This document shows, in pieces, positions 1 through 8,904 of a DNA stretch of 64,000 nt (position 1 is its first letter; each line of letters opens with the position of its first letter). The stretch is from JAJXWB01 sp965246795 (GTDB taxonomy: Bacteria > Pseudomonadota > Alphaproteobacteria > Rhizobiales > Beijerinckiaceae). A program made the translations under genes and the position numbers. The notes below the pieces were generated by a model. The model was not told the DNA's origin. It worked only from the letters and a program-made list of their open reading frames with translations, and did not search any database. Location of the stretch: contig CBDFFN010000017.1 in the NCBI GenBank assembly GCA_965246795.1, forward strand, positions 108,513-172,512, given 5' to 3'.

Positions 1-1431
1 GAGCGGAAAGCTTGTGCCGCGTCCAAGATAGAGCACGCTCTTCGCGCGCGAGATCGCATGCGCGATCGTCTCGATCTCGTCCTCCTGCCGTAGCGCCGTT
101 GCCATCAGACCAGGCACCGCAATCAGTTCCGCGACCATCTTTGCCTCGCGTGCAGCGTCGAGCACGCCGCGCGCACGACCGAGCGCCAGCGCGAGACACG
201 CAAGCGTCGCGAGCTGGCAGGTGAACGCCTTCGTCGAAGCAACGCCGATCTCCGGGCCGGCGAGCGTCGGCGCGACGATGTCGCTTTCCCGTGCGATGGT
301 CGAGGTCGGCACGTTGACGACAGCGAGCAGATGTTGGCCGTTCGCCTTGGCGTAACGGAGCGAAGCAAGCGTGTCGGCGGTCTCGCCCGACTGCGAAACG
401 ACGATCGTCAGGCCACCATCCGGCAGCGGCGCCTCGCGATAACGAAACTCCGACGCGACATCGATCTCGACCGGGAGTCGCGCCAGCGTCTCGAACCAGT
501 AACGCGCCGTCATGCCCGCGTAATACGCGGTGCCGCAAGCAACGATCGTCACCCGCGAAAGTGTCTTCGGGTCAAACGGCAGTTCGAACGGCAGCGAAAC
601 GCGGCTGTTCGTCATGTCGAGGTAATGCGCGAGCGTATGTCCGACGACTTCGGGCTGCTCATGAACTTCCTTCGCCATGAAATGGCGGTGCATGCCCTTA
701 TCGACGAGAAAAGCCGAGGCCTGCGTGCGGATTCTTGGCCGCGCGACCGTGTCGCCGGCCACGTCGTAGAAGGTCGCGCCGGCACGCGTCAGCACGACAC
801 GGTCGCCTTCGTCGAGATAGGTGATGTCGTTGGTGAAGGGCGCGAGCGCCAAGGCGTCAGAGCCGAGATACATCTCGCCATCGCCCCAACCGACGGCCAG
901 CGGCGATCCACGACGCGCGCCGATCAGAAGGTCGTCTTCGCCCTGAAAGAGAAACGCGAGGGCAAAGGCACCGCGTAGTTTCGGCAGACTTTCGGCGACA
1001 GCGTCGGTCGGCGACAGGCCACGTTCCATTGCCGCCGTCACGAGATGAGCGACAACCTCCGTGTCGGTCTCGGTCGAGAAGGTATGGCCGGCATCGCGCA
1101 ACGCATCACGCAATTCGCGGAAATTCTCGATGATGCCGTTATGGACGACGGCGAGCCGGGCGCTGGCGTGCGGATGCGCATTCGTCTCGGTCGGCCGGCC
1201 GTGCGTTGCCCAGCGCGTATGGCCGATGCCGATCGCGCCCGACAGCGGCTGCTCGGACAGTTTGATCTCGAGGTTCCGCAACCGGCCCTCGGCGCGTCGT
1301 CGCACGAGTTTACCGTCTTCGAGCGTCGCGACGCCGGCCGAGTCATAGCCGCGGTATTCGAGCCGCCGCAGCGATTCGACGATATCGCCGGCCACCGACC
1401 GCCGTCCGAGAATACCAACGATGCCGCACAT
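1..1431 (-). CDS. glmS: Glutamine--fructose-6-phosphate aminotransferase (isomerizing), 5' part
   Basis: This cytosolic enzyme makes glucosamine-6-phosphate from fructose-6-phosphate and glutamine, the first step towards UDP-GlcNAc, peptidoglycan and LPS. The protein starts MCGIVGILG, so Cys2 is the N-terminal nucleophile of the class II glutamine amidotransferase domain, followed by the typical EYRGYDSAG segment. The frame stays open to base 1, where the second part (SIS isomerase domain) shows LYLGRGTSFPL. About 477 codons are visible; the family is usually near 608 residues, so the C-terminal SIS domain lies outside the window. In many alphaproteobacteria glmU precedes glmS; here no glmU is seen upstream (1432-1620 is non-coding). 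Identification is secure. Confidence 0.96.
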   Translation of the reverse strand, partial: MCGIVGILGRRSVAGDIVESLRRLEYRGYDSAGVATLEDGKLVRRRAEGRLRNLEIKLSEQPLSGAIGIGHTRWATHGRPTETNAHPHASARLAVVHNGIIENFRELRDALRDAGHTFSTETDTEVVAHLVTAAMERGLSPTDAVAESLPKLRGAFALAFLFQGEDDLLIGARRGSPLAVGWGDGEMYLGSDALALAPFTNDITYLDEGDRVVLTRAGATFYDVAGDTVARPRIRTQASAFLVDKGMHRHFMAKEVHEQPEVVGHTLAHYLDMTNSRVSLPFELPFDPKTLSRVTIVACGTAYYAGMTARYWFETLARLPVEIDVASEFRYREAPLPDGGLTIVVSQSGETADTLASLRYAKANGQHLLAVVNVPTSTIARESDIVAPTLAGPEIGVASTKAFTCQLATLACLALALGRARGVLDAAREAKMVAELIAVPGLMATALRQEDEIETIAHAISRAKSVLYLGRGTSFPL

Positions 1432-1620
1432 GAGACGCCTCAGGTGGCCGGGAACGGGCCGATCCGCAAGGCGCCGGCGCGCCAACCGCCTTCTGGCGGA
1501 CGGAACGGCCCGAATTATGGACGGGAATAGCTTCGTCCCCGTTACCGGCGACAAATGGGTTGGCGTGGTGGCCCGCAATCCCATATCCCTGCTCGACTGC
1601 CACCACCCGAGAGAGATTGC

Positions 1621-1863
1621 ATGTCCCTGCGGATCATCACCATCGCCGCCGCTGCCGCCGTCCTCGTCTCGAGCGCGGTTCCCAGCCTTGCCCAGCGCAA
1701 GCCGACGAAATGTTCGTCCATCCTCGCGGTCTGCCTCCAGCGTGCACCGGGTCAGGCGGGAATTTGCGACGACATGTACCAGCGCGCCGTAATCCAGGGT
1801 CAGTGGCAGGCGACGGAAGAGCCCGACGGCACCAAACACGCCGCCGTGCCCTGCGCGAAGTAG
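1621..1863 (+). CDS. Small secreted cysteine-containing protein
   Basis: An 80-residue protein of unknown function. Residues 1 to about 25 form a signal peptide (hydrophobic Ala/Val/Ile stretch ending near SLAQ), so the mature product is a periplasmic or secreted peptide of about 55 residues. It has four cysteines (31, 38, 49, 78), enough for two disulfide bonds. The start at 1621 is preceded by a purine-rich GAGAGAG ribosome binding site and fits the signal peptide; an upstream in-frame start at 1555 would bury it. It is transcribed divergently from glmS. I do not recognise the family. Confidence 0.7.
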   Translation: MSLRIITIAAAAAVLVSSAVPSLAQRKPTKCSSILAVCLQRAPGQAGICDDMYQRAVIQGQWQATEEPDGTKHAAVPCAK

Positions 1864-2075
1864 ACTCGAACACCCGTTCGGCTTGCCACCGGGCAGGCTC
1901 GCGTCTATAGAGCGCGCGTCGTGATGCCCGGCTGGGGGCTGAACGGAAATCCCTTTCGCTTTCGTGAAATGGACAGGACGGCCCGACCGGGCCGTGCGCC
2001 TTCCCGTGTTCCCGCCTTCGACAACCTTGCGAGCCTTCTGGGCTCGAAGGGCTCCGCGCCGGTGCATCGCTCGAC

Positions 2076-2124
2076 CGGGCAGGACGCGAAAAGTGGTTTC
2101 CGGTTTTCGCGCCGATCCTGCCCG
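2076..2124. repeat. Long inverted repeat in the rpsF leader
   Basis: A near-perfect palindrome: CGGGCAGGA plus CGCGAAAA on the left, TTTTCGCG plus TCCTGCCCG on the right, around a loop of about 11 bases. The core resembles a dispersed palindromic repeat frequent in Rhizobiales intergenic DNA. It ends 22 bases before the rpsF start codon, so if transcribed it would form a strong hairpin just upstream of the ribosome binding site. Confidence 0.7.
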
Positions 2125-2146
2125 CAGAGAAGCAAAGGCAGGCCAC

Positions 2147-2596
2147 ATGGCTCTTTACGAACACGTCTACATGGCGCGTCAGGATGTTTCCGCCCAGCAG
2201 GTGGAAACGATGACGGACGCGTACCGCAAGGTCATCGAAGGTCTCGGTGGGTCGATCGGCCGTCACGAGTACTGGGGCGTGAAGTCCCTCGCCTTCCGCA
2301 TGAACAAGAACCGCAAAGCGCATTTCACGCTGATGAACATCGACGCGCCGCATGCCGCCATCGCCGAGATGGAGCGGCAGATGGGCCTGAGCGAAGACGT
2401 GTTGCGCTTCCTGACCGTGAAGGTCGACGAGCACGACGACCAGCCGTCGGCAATGATGCGCAAGCGCGAGGACAGTGACGATCGTGGCGATCGCGGACGT
2501 GGTCCGCGCGGCGACCGTGGCGATCGCGGCGATCGTCGCCCGCGTCGTGACGATATCGGCTTTGGCGCCCCGCCGGCTGCGGAAGGAAACGCCTGA
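2147..2596 (+). CDS. rpsF: 30S ribosomal protein S6
   Basis: S6 binds 16S rRNA in the platform of the 30S subunit as a heterodimer with S18, which is encoded next. The 149-residue protein starts MALYEHVYMARQD and has the S6 ferredoxin-like fold region to about residue 105 (YWGVKSLAFRMNKNRKAHF is typical). The C-terminal tail, about residues 108-135, is a charged run of Arg, Gly and Asp, an extension common in alphaproteobacterial S6. The ATG at 2147 is chosen because homology begins there; the longer frame from 1964 reads through the leader and its palindrome. The stop codon overlaps the rpsR start (TGATG), implying translational coupling. Confidence 0.96.
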   Translation: MALYEHVYMARQDVSAQQVETMTDAYRKVIEGLGGSIGRHEYWGVKSLAFRMNKNRKAHFTLMNIDAPHAAIAEMERQMGLSEDVLRFLTVKVDEHDDQPSAMMRKREDSDDRGDRGRGPRGDRGDRGDRRPRRDDIGFGAPPAAEGNA

Positions 2597-2832
2597 TGTC
2601 CACGAGCCCCCGTCGCCCCTTTTTCCGCCGCCGCAAGACCTGCCCGTTCTCCGGCCCGAATGCGCCGAAGATCGATTACAAGGACACGCGTTTGCTCTCG
2701 CGCTACATTTCCGAGCGCGGCAAGATCGTGCCGTCGCGCATCACCGCGGTGAGCGCCAAGAAGCAGCGCGAGCTGGCTCAGGCCATTAAGCGCGCGCGCT
2801 ATCTCGGACTGCTGCCGTACGTCATCCGCTGA
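2596..2832 (+). CDS. rpsR: 30S ribosomal protein S18
   Basis: S18 (78 residues) pairs with S6 on the 30S platform. The sequence has the expected N-terminal basic segment (RRPFFRRRKTCPFSG), the central YKDTRLLSRYISERGKI segment and the C-terminal AIKRARYLGLLPY motif. Its start codon shares one base with the rpsF stop, so the two partners are made from one coupled message. DUF2232 and rplI follow on the same strand. Confidence 0.97.
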   Translation: MSTSPRRPFFRRRKTCPFSGPNAPKIDYKDTRLLSRYISERGKIVPSRITAVSAKKQRELAQAIKRARYLGLLPYVIR

Positions 2833-2854
2833 GCGGATAACGACAATCGTGAAA

Positions 2855-2878
2855 TGACCGGCGAGACTTCGCCGGTCA
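2855..2878 (+). terminator. Hairpin between rpsR and the DUF2232 gene
   Basis: TGACCGGCGA and TTCGCCGGTCA form a GC-rich stem of about 10 bp with a loop of 3-4 bases, 22 bases after the rpsR stop. No T-run follows, so this is either a weak terminator or attenuator or an RNA-processing or stability element within the operon. Confidence 0.4.
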
Positions 2879-2921
2879 GGCTGGGGCTAAAGCTCCTAAC
2901 CGCCATGCGCGGGACAGCTCG

Positions 2922-3899
2922 ATGGACCAGAAGAACAACAACGTCGCGCTCATCAATGCATTGATCGCTGCCGCGGCCGGCGCAGCGGGCGCGTTGCTGT
3001 TTCTGCTTGCGACCCGCGGCACGTTCGCGGGCATGATGCTCTCCTATTTTGCGCCGCTGCCGCCGATGATCGCCACGCTGGCCTTCGGAATTGTGCCCGG
3101 CGCTGTGGCCGTCGTTGCCGGCGCCCTTCTCGCAGGCGTGTCGGCATCGCCCGTCATCGGGCTTGTCGTCGGCGCGGGCTTACTGCTTCCGGCCTACCTC
3201 ACCTGTATCGCCGGATTACGAGCGCCCGCTGTGGCGCCGGACGACCGGCGCGTGTCGCGCGTTGTCATCGCCGCGATGGTCTTTGCGTCGCTTTCGGCGT
3301 TTGCGATTCTCGCATCGCTCATCGCGGCGCATGGCGGCGTGACGAATGCAAAGTCCGCCCTCGTTTCGTCGGTCTTGCCGCTGCTGCGATCTGTCACGCT
3401 GGAAAGCCGCCTGCCCGCAGGTCTGACAGTGGAAGAACTTGCGCGCGCCATCGTCGGTGTCGCGCCCGCGATGATTGCGGCATCGTCGTTCTTTATGCTG
3501 ACGATCAACAGCTACATCGCCGGACGCGTGGCGATGATTTCGGGCCAGCTCGCGCATCCCTGGCCGTCGGTCGCGGACAGCCTCGCGCTTCCTGGCATTG
3601 CTGCCGGGGCGTTCGCTGTCGCATGCGGGCTGGTTTTCCTCGGCGGCCTTCCCGGCATTGTCGCGTCCGTCATTGCAACGACGCTCGGTTGCGGCTTCGC
3701 GCTGCAAGGACTTGCCGTCATCCACGTCATCACGCGGCGCTCGGCGTTCCGCCTCGGGCTGCTTTGCGCGCTCTACGCGGCGATCCTTTGCCTGCCGCCC
3801 TGGCCGCTTCTTGCGCTGGCGCTCGTCGGTTTCGTCGACGCGGCCTTCCATCTGCGGCGCCGGCGCGCAGAGACGCTTTCACCCAAACCTGATCCCTGA
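2922..3899 (+). CDS. DUF2232 family integral membrane protein
   Basis: A 325-residue very hydrophobic protein with roughly eight predicted membrane spans (for example residues 8-30, 38-75, 77-95, 105-130, 190-270 and 280-310). It matches the DUF2232 (YybS-like) membrane proteins in composition and in position: this gene lies between rpsR and rplI in many Hyphomicrobiales. The molecular function is unknown. It ends 15 bases before rplI and is probably in the same transcript. The ATG at 2922 gives the short polar N-terminus MDQKNNN before the first membrane span. Confidence 0.8.
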   Translation: MDQKNNNVALINALIAAAAGAAGALLFLLATRGTFAGMMLSYFAPLPPMIATLAFGIVPGAVAVVAGALLAGVSASPVIGLVVGAGLLLPAYLTCIAGLRAPAVAPDDRRVSRVVIAAMVFASLSAFAILASLIAAHGGVTNAKSALVSSVLPLLRSVTLESRLPAGLTVEELARAIVGVAPAMIAASSFFMLTINSYIAGRVAMISGQLAHPWPSVADSLALPGIAAGAFAVACGLVFLGGLPGIVASVIATTLGCGFALQGLAVIHVITRRSAFRLGLLCALYAAILCLPPWPLLALALVGFVDAAFHLRRRRAETLSPKPDP

Positions 3900-3914
3900 A
3901 CACGGAGAAAACCA

Positions 3915-4475
3915 ATGGACGTCATTCTTCTCGAGCGCATGCCGAACCTCGGCCAGATGGGCGAAACCGTTCGCGTCAAGAACGGCTATGCCCGGAATTT
4001 CCTGCTGCCTCGCGGCAAGGCGCTGCGCGCGACCGAGGGCAACAAGGCACGCTTCGAAAGCCAGCGCGCCGAACTCGAAGCCCGCAACTTGAAGAACCAA
4101 GGCGAAGCCGAAAAGGCCGGCAAGAAACTCGATGGCAAGAGCTTTGTCGTCATCCGCCAGGCCGGCGAGTCCGGCCAACTCTACGGCTCCGTTTCGACCC
4201 GCGACATCGCCGAGGTCATGGCCGGTGACAAGTTCAAGGTGGCGCGCGACCAGATCGTGCTCAACACGCCGATCAAGACGCTCGGAATGTACACGATGCC
4301 GGTGCGCCTGCATCCGGAAGTCGAAGTGTCCGTCACCGTCAACGTCGCGCGTTCGGCGGAAGAGGCGGAGCGTCAGGCTCGCGGTGAGCAGATCATCACA
4401 CGCGAAGAAGATTCGATCGACGATCTCGGTCTCGAAGTCGGCGCCGCGCTCGCGGAAGCCGGCGGGGATCGCTAA
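3915..4475 (+). CDS. rplI: 50S ribosomal protein L9
   Basis: L9 binds 23S rRNA at the base of the L1 stalk and reaches out from the 50S subunit. The 186-residue protein begins MDVILLERMPNLGQMG and has the N-terminal rRNA-binding motif VKNGYARNFLLPRGKA at about residues 20-36, then the long charged connecting helix and a C-terminal domain ending about residue 150. A tail of about 35 acidic residues extends beyond the usual length of about 150, as in other alphaproteobacteria. An ACGGAGAAAACC ribosome binding site precedes the ATG. Confidence 0.96.
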   Translation: MDVILLERMPNLGQMGETVRVKNGYARNFLLPRGKALRATEGNKARFESQRAELEARNLKNQGEAEKAGKKLDGKSFVVIRQAGESGQLYGSVSTRDIAEVMAGDKFKVARDQIVLNTPIKTLGMYTMPVRLHPEVEVSVTVNVARSAEEAERQARGEQIITREEDSIDDLGLEVGAALAEAGGDR

Positions 4476-4487
4476 GGGTGATCTGTC

Positions 4488-4513
4488 CCCTCTCCCCGTT
4501 TACGGGGAGAGGG
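4488..4513. repeat. Palindromic intergenic repeat downstream of rplI
   Basis: CCCTCTCCCCG, a 4-base loop TTTA, then CGGGGAGAGGG: an 11-bp perfect stem followed by GGTTAGGGTGAAGGG. This is a widespread proteobacterial REP-type palindrome. Placed between convergent rplI and the MFS gene, it may also act as a terminator. The related palindrome at 46617-46646 has the same core. Confidence 0.8.
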
Positions 4514-4568
4514 TTAGGGTGAAGGGCAAAAGCTAGAAGCGCGAGTGCGCGTGCTCCGCACCTGCTGT

Positions 4569-4588
4569 CTCTCCCGCAGGCGGGAGAG
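4569..4588. repeat. Second short palindrome between convergent genes
   Basis: CTCTCCCGC and GCGGGAGAG form a 9-bp perfect stem with a 2-base centre. It lies next to the palindrome at 4488-4513 and just past the stop codon of the minus-strand MFS gene, so it could serve as that gene's terminator. Confidence 0.6.
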
Positions 4589-4597
4589 GAAAATGCA

Positions 4598-5878
4598 TTA
4601 CTCCGCTGGCACGGCAGCCAGTCCCGACGCTTCGCGGGAAACATAGCCCGCACGCATCTGCTTGAGCACGAACAGCGCAAGCAAAGCGACGATCACGTCG
4701 AAGGCGATGGCGATCGCGAAGACCGGCAGCCAGCTTCCCGTCACGTCGCGCAAGGCAGCGGCGACCGGACCGCCGAGCAACGAACCGACGCCCTGCGCCA
4801 TGTAGAGAAAGCCATAGTTCGTCGTCGCGTGTTTCGTCCCGAACGTGTCGGTGAGCGTCGACGGGAATAACGAGAAAATCTCGCCCCAGCCAAAGAACAC
4901 GAGGCCGGACAGCAGCACGAATGCCGCCGCATCCTGGCGGAAGTAGAGCAACAGCGCGACGGCGCAGGCCTCGAGACCGAAGGCGACGCCCATCGTGTTC
5001 TCTCGCCCGATCTTGTCCGACACCCAACCGAAGAACGGGCGGGTGAACCCATTCGTGATCCGGTCGAAAGTCAGCGCGAACGGCAAGGCCGCTGCCATGC
5101 CGAACACGATGACGTCCGCAACGCCGAACTCGCGCGCAAATGACGCGAATTGCGATGTGACCATCAGGCCGCCGGTCGACATCATCGTCATCATGACGAA
5201 GAGCAACCAGAATACCGGCGTCTTCAGCATCTCCCGCGGCGTTCGATCCACACCCGCCGTCATCGTGGAGACTGCGCGCGGAAGCTCGGCGGACTCGGAC
5301 GCGGAAGGTGTCCTGAGGAACAGCGCCGCGATGAAGCCGATGACGCCGAGGATGCAACCGAACATCACGAGCGTCGCCGGCGTGCCGGACGATTTCATCA
5401 TCGTGTCGATCGGGAACGTCGTCAGCGCACCACCTGCGCCGTAGCCCGCCGCCACGACACCGGCGGCAAAGCCGCGACGATCAGGGAACCAGCGGACCAT
5501 GAGCCCGACGATGCCGACATAGACAATGCCCGTACCGATGCCGCAAAACAGGCCGTAGGTCGCGTAGAGCGTGAAGAGGCTCGTCGCTTTCGACGCCAGC
5601 ACCCATCCCAATCCCGAAAGCAGCGTGCCGAGGCCGATCAAAACCTTTGGCCCAAAGCGCTCGATCAGCATCCCTTGTGCGGGAGAGAAGAAGGTCTGTA
5701 GGACGATCAACAGCGAGAAGGTGATCTGCACCTGCGCGAGGGTCGAACCTGTCACTGCCATGAGGGGCTTCGTGAACAGCGTCCAGATGTATTGCGGGCT
5801 CGAGATCGTCATCATGATGATGAGACCCAGGATCAGCTGCGTCCAGCGCCGCTGTGATATCGCCGAAGTGGCGGGCAT
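4598..5878 (-). CDS. MFS transporter, oxalate/formate antiporter-like (OFA family)
   Basis: A 426-residue inner-membrane transporter with about 12 hydrophobic segments. The sequences after TM1 (SPQYIWTLFTKPL), the GYGAGGALTTFPID segment and the RFGPKVLIGLG loop resemble the oxalate/formate antiporter branch of the major facilitator superfamily. The substrate cannot be fixed from sequence; small carboxylates are the family norm. The start is placed at 5878 because GAGGAGA lies 6 bases upstream, whereas the longer frame to 5962 adds a polar, non-homologous N-terminus. It is divergent from the next MFS gene (73 bases between starts), suggesting a shared control region. Confidence 0.8.
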   Translation of the reverse strand: MPATSAISQRRWTQLILGLIIMMTISSPQYIWTLFTKPLMAVTGSTLAQVQITFSLLIVLQTFFSPAQGMLIERFGPKVLIGLGTLLSGLGWVLASKATSLFTLYATYGLFCGIGTGIVYVGIVGLMVRWFPDRRGFAAGVVAAGYGAGGALTTFPIDTMMKSSGTPATLVMFGCILGVIGFIAALFLRTPSASESAELPRAVSTMTAGVDRTPREMLKTPVFWLLFVMMTMMSTGGLMVTSQFASFAREFGVADVIVFGMAAALPFALTFDRITNGFTRPFFGWVSDKIGRENTMGVAFGLEACAVALLLYFRQDAAAFVLLSGLVFFGWGEIFSLFPSTLTDTFGTKHATTNYGFLYMAQGVGSLLGGPVAAALRDVTGSWLPVFAIAIAFDVIVALLALFVLKQMRAGYVSREASGLAAVPAE

Positions 5879-5950
5879 TCCGTTCTCCTCGAGGGCGCTC
5901 GACGCGCTCGCTGCTGAAAACGATGCAACCGACGTACCAGCGACGTTGAT

Positions 5951-7183
5951 GTGAGAGCACAACTCTCGTCCTTCTGGCGCGCCGTCGTTGGGCTCGGCTT
6001 CACGCAGGTCGTGGCGTGGGGCTGCGTCTATTATCCGATCAGCGTCACCGGACCGCAGATCGCACGCGATCTCGGCCTGTCGTCCGGCACAATCTTTGGC
6101 CTGTATTCAGCGCTGCTGCTGGCATCGGCGTGCGTCGCCCCCACCGTAGGTCGCCTCATCGATCGCAACGGCGGGCGTCCGGTGCTGGCTGCGGGATGCG
6201 CGATCGCGGCATTGGCCCTGGCGCTGACGGCGGGGGCCAACGGCATCTACACCTATGCCGGCGCAAGCCTGTTGCTCGGCATCGCTGCGGCGACGTCGCT
6301 CTACGACGCTGCGTTTCCGGCATTGGTGGAAGCCACCGGTGCGCGCGGCCGGCGCGCCATCACGCTCGTGACGTTCGCGGGCGGTTTCGCATCTACGATC
6401 TTCTGGCCGATCACCGCCGTACTTGTCGCTTATGCCGGCTGGCGCGCAACCTATGTCGTCTATGCGCTCGTTATGTTGTGCATCTGCCTGCCGGCAAACT
6501 GGCTTGCGCTATCGCATCCGCGACCGGCCGCCATCGACGATGCACCGAAGCTCGCTCCGGAAGCCGCCGATCTCGACGGTCCCTATCTGCAAGGTCATGC
6601 GCGCACGCGCGTGCTGTGGCTATTCGCGATGACATGCGCCGCGAACCAGATCGTCGCGGCCGGCTTCCTCATCCACATCATCGATTTCTCCGAGAAGCTC
6701 GGCATCGGCGCACGCGAGGCCATCGGGCTTGGCATGCTGTTCGGCCCGGCGCAGGTGCTCGGCCGCGTCGGCGAGATGTTCGCGGGCGCGCGATTCTCGG
6801 CCGTGGCGACCGGGCGCGTCGCGACGATCTTTCTTCCAATCGGCCTGCTGTTCATTCTGCCACAGACGACCACCCTGCCCGCGGCAATCGTTTTCGTGCT
6901 TGCGCTTGGCCTGTCGAACGGCCTGATGACCATTGCGCGCGGCACGGTCGCGCTGGCCCTGTTCGGGCCGGTTGGCTATGGCGCAACCATCGGCCGAATC
7001 ACCGTGCCAACGCTTCTGGCGCGCGCAGCCGGACCATTCCTCTTCGCGATTCTCGTCGAAGGCCTTGGCGTGCGCGAGACGGTGCTGATCGGGCTCGCGG
7101 TCTCGGCCTGCGCCTGTATCGGGATGGAGTTCGTCGCAGGCATCGATCGCCGCTTCCGGCAAGACACAGCGCCCGTGAAATAA
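5951..7183 (+). CDS. MFS transporter
   Basis: A 410-residue inner-membrane protein with about 12 transmembrane segments and the MFS loop motif after TM2 (GRLIDRNGGRP, residues about 66-76). It belongs to the general MFS_1 group and is not obviously close to the divergent neighbour. No substrate can be assigned. It starts with GTG at 5951. Together the two MFS genes separate rplI from dnaB. Confidence 0.8.
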   Translation: MRAQLSSFWRAVVGLGFTQVVAWGCVYYPISVTGPQIARDLGLSSGTIFGLYSALLLASACVAPTVGRLIDRNGGRPVLAAGCAIAALALALTAGANGIYTYAGASLLLGIAAATSLYDAAFPALVEATGARGRRAITLVTFAGGFASTIFWPITAVLVAYAGWRATYVVYALVMLCICLPANWLALSHPRPAAIDDAPKLAPEAADLDGPYLQGHARTRVLWLFAMTCAANQIVAAGFLIHIIDFSEKLGIGAREAIGLGMLFGPAQVLGRVGEMFAGARFSAVATGRVATIFLPIGLLFILPQTTTLPAAIVFVLALGLSNGLMTIARGTVALALFGPVGYGATIGRITVPTLLARAAGPFLFAILVEGLGVRETVLIGLAVSACACIGMEFVAGIDRRFRQDTAPVK

Positions 7184-7266
7184 ATTCAGGCGGCGCAGCC
7201 CTGTGAACTGCTGTGGATTGACCATCGCGAGGTGAAGCGACTCGAAAGCCTCGCTAAGACCCGGCC

Positions 7267-8763
7267 ATGAGCTTCGCCCAAAACACCGACGACCGCCGTT
7301 ATGCCGTCGCGCCTGCAGAACCCGCCTTCCGCACGCCGCCGCATAATATCGAGGCAGAGCAGGCGCTGCTCGGCGCGATTCTCGTCAACAACGATGCCTT
7401 CGATCGCGTGTCCGATTTTCTGCGCGTCGAACATTTTTCGGAAGAATTACACAGGCGCATCTTCGAGGTCGTTTCGCAGCTCATCCGCGCCGGCAAGATC
7501 GCAACGCCTGTCGTGCTGAAGAGCTACGTCGGCGATCACGATCTCGGCGGCGGCATGACCACGTCGAAATATCTTGCGCGCCTCGCGGCCGAAGCGACTA
7601 CGATCATCAACGCTGCCGATTACGGCCGCACGATTCACGATCTTGCGCTGCGCCGCGACCTCATCGTGATTGGCGAAGACATCGTCAACACAGCCTACGA
7701 TTCTCCTGCCGACGCCGAGCCACGCAGCCAGATCGAGGAGGCGGAACGAAAACTCTACGCGATCGCCGAAAGCGGACAGTTCGGTGGCGGCTTCGAAAGC
7801 TTCGGCCAGGCGATGACGATTGCCGTCGACATGGCGGCCAAGGCGTTCAAGCGACCGGGCCATCTCTCAGGCACCGCAACAGGTCTTGCCGATCTCGACA
7901 ACAAGATGGGTGGGTTGCAGCCCTCCGATCTCATCATCATCGCGGGCCGCCCCGGCATGGGCAAAACCGCGCTTGCGACAAACATCGCGTTCAACGTCGC
8001 GCGCGCGTTTCGCGCCGAGCCACGCGACGACGGCACGATGGAGACAATGAGTGGCGGCATCGTTGGCTTCTTCTCGCTGGAAATGTCGTCGGAGCAGCTG
8101 GCGACGCGTATTCTCGCGGAACAGTCGGGCGTGCCGTCCTACAAGATCCGTCGCGGTGCGATCACCGAAGACGATTTCCAGAACATCACCGACGTCGTCG
8201 CAGAGCTGCAGCGCCTGCCGCTCTACATCGACCAGACCGGCGGCATCTCCGTTGCGCAGCTTGTCGCGCGTGCGCGTCGCCTCAAGCGACAGCGTGGTCT
8301 CGATGTGCTCGTGGTGGACTACCTCCAGCTTTTGTCCGGTTCGAAAAACAAGGACAATCGCGTTCAGGAGATCACGGAAATCACCACGGGTCTGAAGGCG
8401 CTGGCAAAGGAATTGAACGTGCCGGTCCTCGCACTGTCGCAGCTCTCGCGACAGGTCGAGTCACGCGACGACAAGCGCCCGCAATTGTCGGACCTTCGCG
8501 AATCCGGCTCGATCGAACAGGACGCCGACGTCGTGATGTTCGTGTATCGCGAGGAATATTATTTGAAGAACCGTCAGCCAAGAGAGGGCACGGAAGAGTT
8601 CATCAAGTGGCAAAACGACATGGAACGCGCGCACGGTCGCGCTGAAGTGATCATCGGCAAACAGCGTCACGGCCCCACAGGCACGGTCGAGCTTGCCTTC
8701 GAGGACGAGGTCACGCGCTTCACGAACCTTGCGACGGACGACCGGCTGCCGGCAAGGATGTGA
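7267..8763 (+). CDS. dnaB: Replicative DNA helicase DnaB
   Basis: The hexameric helicase that unwinds DNA at the replication fork. The 498-residue protein has the DnaB N-terminal domain (residues about 25-125, starting PPHNIEAEQALLGAIL) and a RecA-like C-terminal ATPase domain with Walker A GRPGMGKT at 227-234, the SLEMS motif at about 270, Walker B DVLVVDYLQLL near 346, and the QLSRQVE and LRESGSIEQDAD motifs. Extra residues between Walker A and SLEMS (about 249-263) are usual in alphaproteobacterial DnaB. Full length with no sign of an intein. Confidence 0.97.
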   Translation: MSFAQNTDDRRYAVAPAEPAFRTPPHNIEAEQALLGAILVNNDAFDRVSDFLRVEHFSEELHRRIFEVVSQLIRAGKIATPVVLKSYVGDHDLGGGMTTSKYLARLAAEATTIINAADYGRTIHDLALRRDLIVIGEDIVNTAYDSPADAEPRSQIEEAERKLYAIAESGQFGGGFESFGQAMTIAVDMAAKAFKRPGHLSGTATGLADLDNKMGGLQPSDLIIIAGRPGMGKTALATNIAFNVARAFRAEPRDDGTMETMSGGIVGFFSLEMSSEQLATRILAEQSGVPSYKIRRGAITEDDFQNITDVVAELQRLPLYIDQTGGISVAQLVARARRLKRQRGLDVLVVDYLQLLSGSKNKDNRVQEITEITTGLKALAKELNVPVLALSQLSRQVESRDDKRPQLSDLRESGSIEQDADVVMFVYREEYYLKNRQPREGTEEFIKWQNDMERAHGRAEVIIGKQRHGPTGTVELAFEDEVTRFTNLATDDRLPARM

Positions 8764-8770
8764 GGTCGCC

Positions 8771-8865
8771 GTCCTTGCGAGCGAAGCGAAGCAATCCATC
8801 CACCGAACTGTCCATGAGTTGGAGATGGATTGCCGCGTCGCGGCTGCGCCGCTCCTCGCAATGAC
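8771..8865. repeat. Dispersed palindromic repeat between dnaB and alr
   Basis: An imperfect inverted repeat of about 95 bases: the left arm contains TTGCGAGCGAAGCGAAGCAA then TCCATC, the right arm GATGGATTGC and GCTCCTCGCAATGAC. This is a well-known dispersed intergenic repeat type in alphaproteobacterial genomes. It would fold into a long hairpin in RNA. Confidence 0.8.
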
Positions 8866-8904
8866 GTTTTCCGAAACGAGTTCTACTTGCGATAACGTTG
8901 GCGC

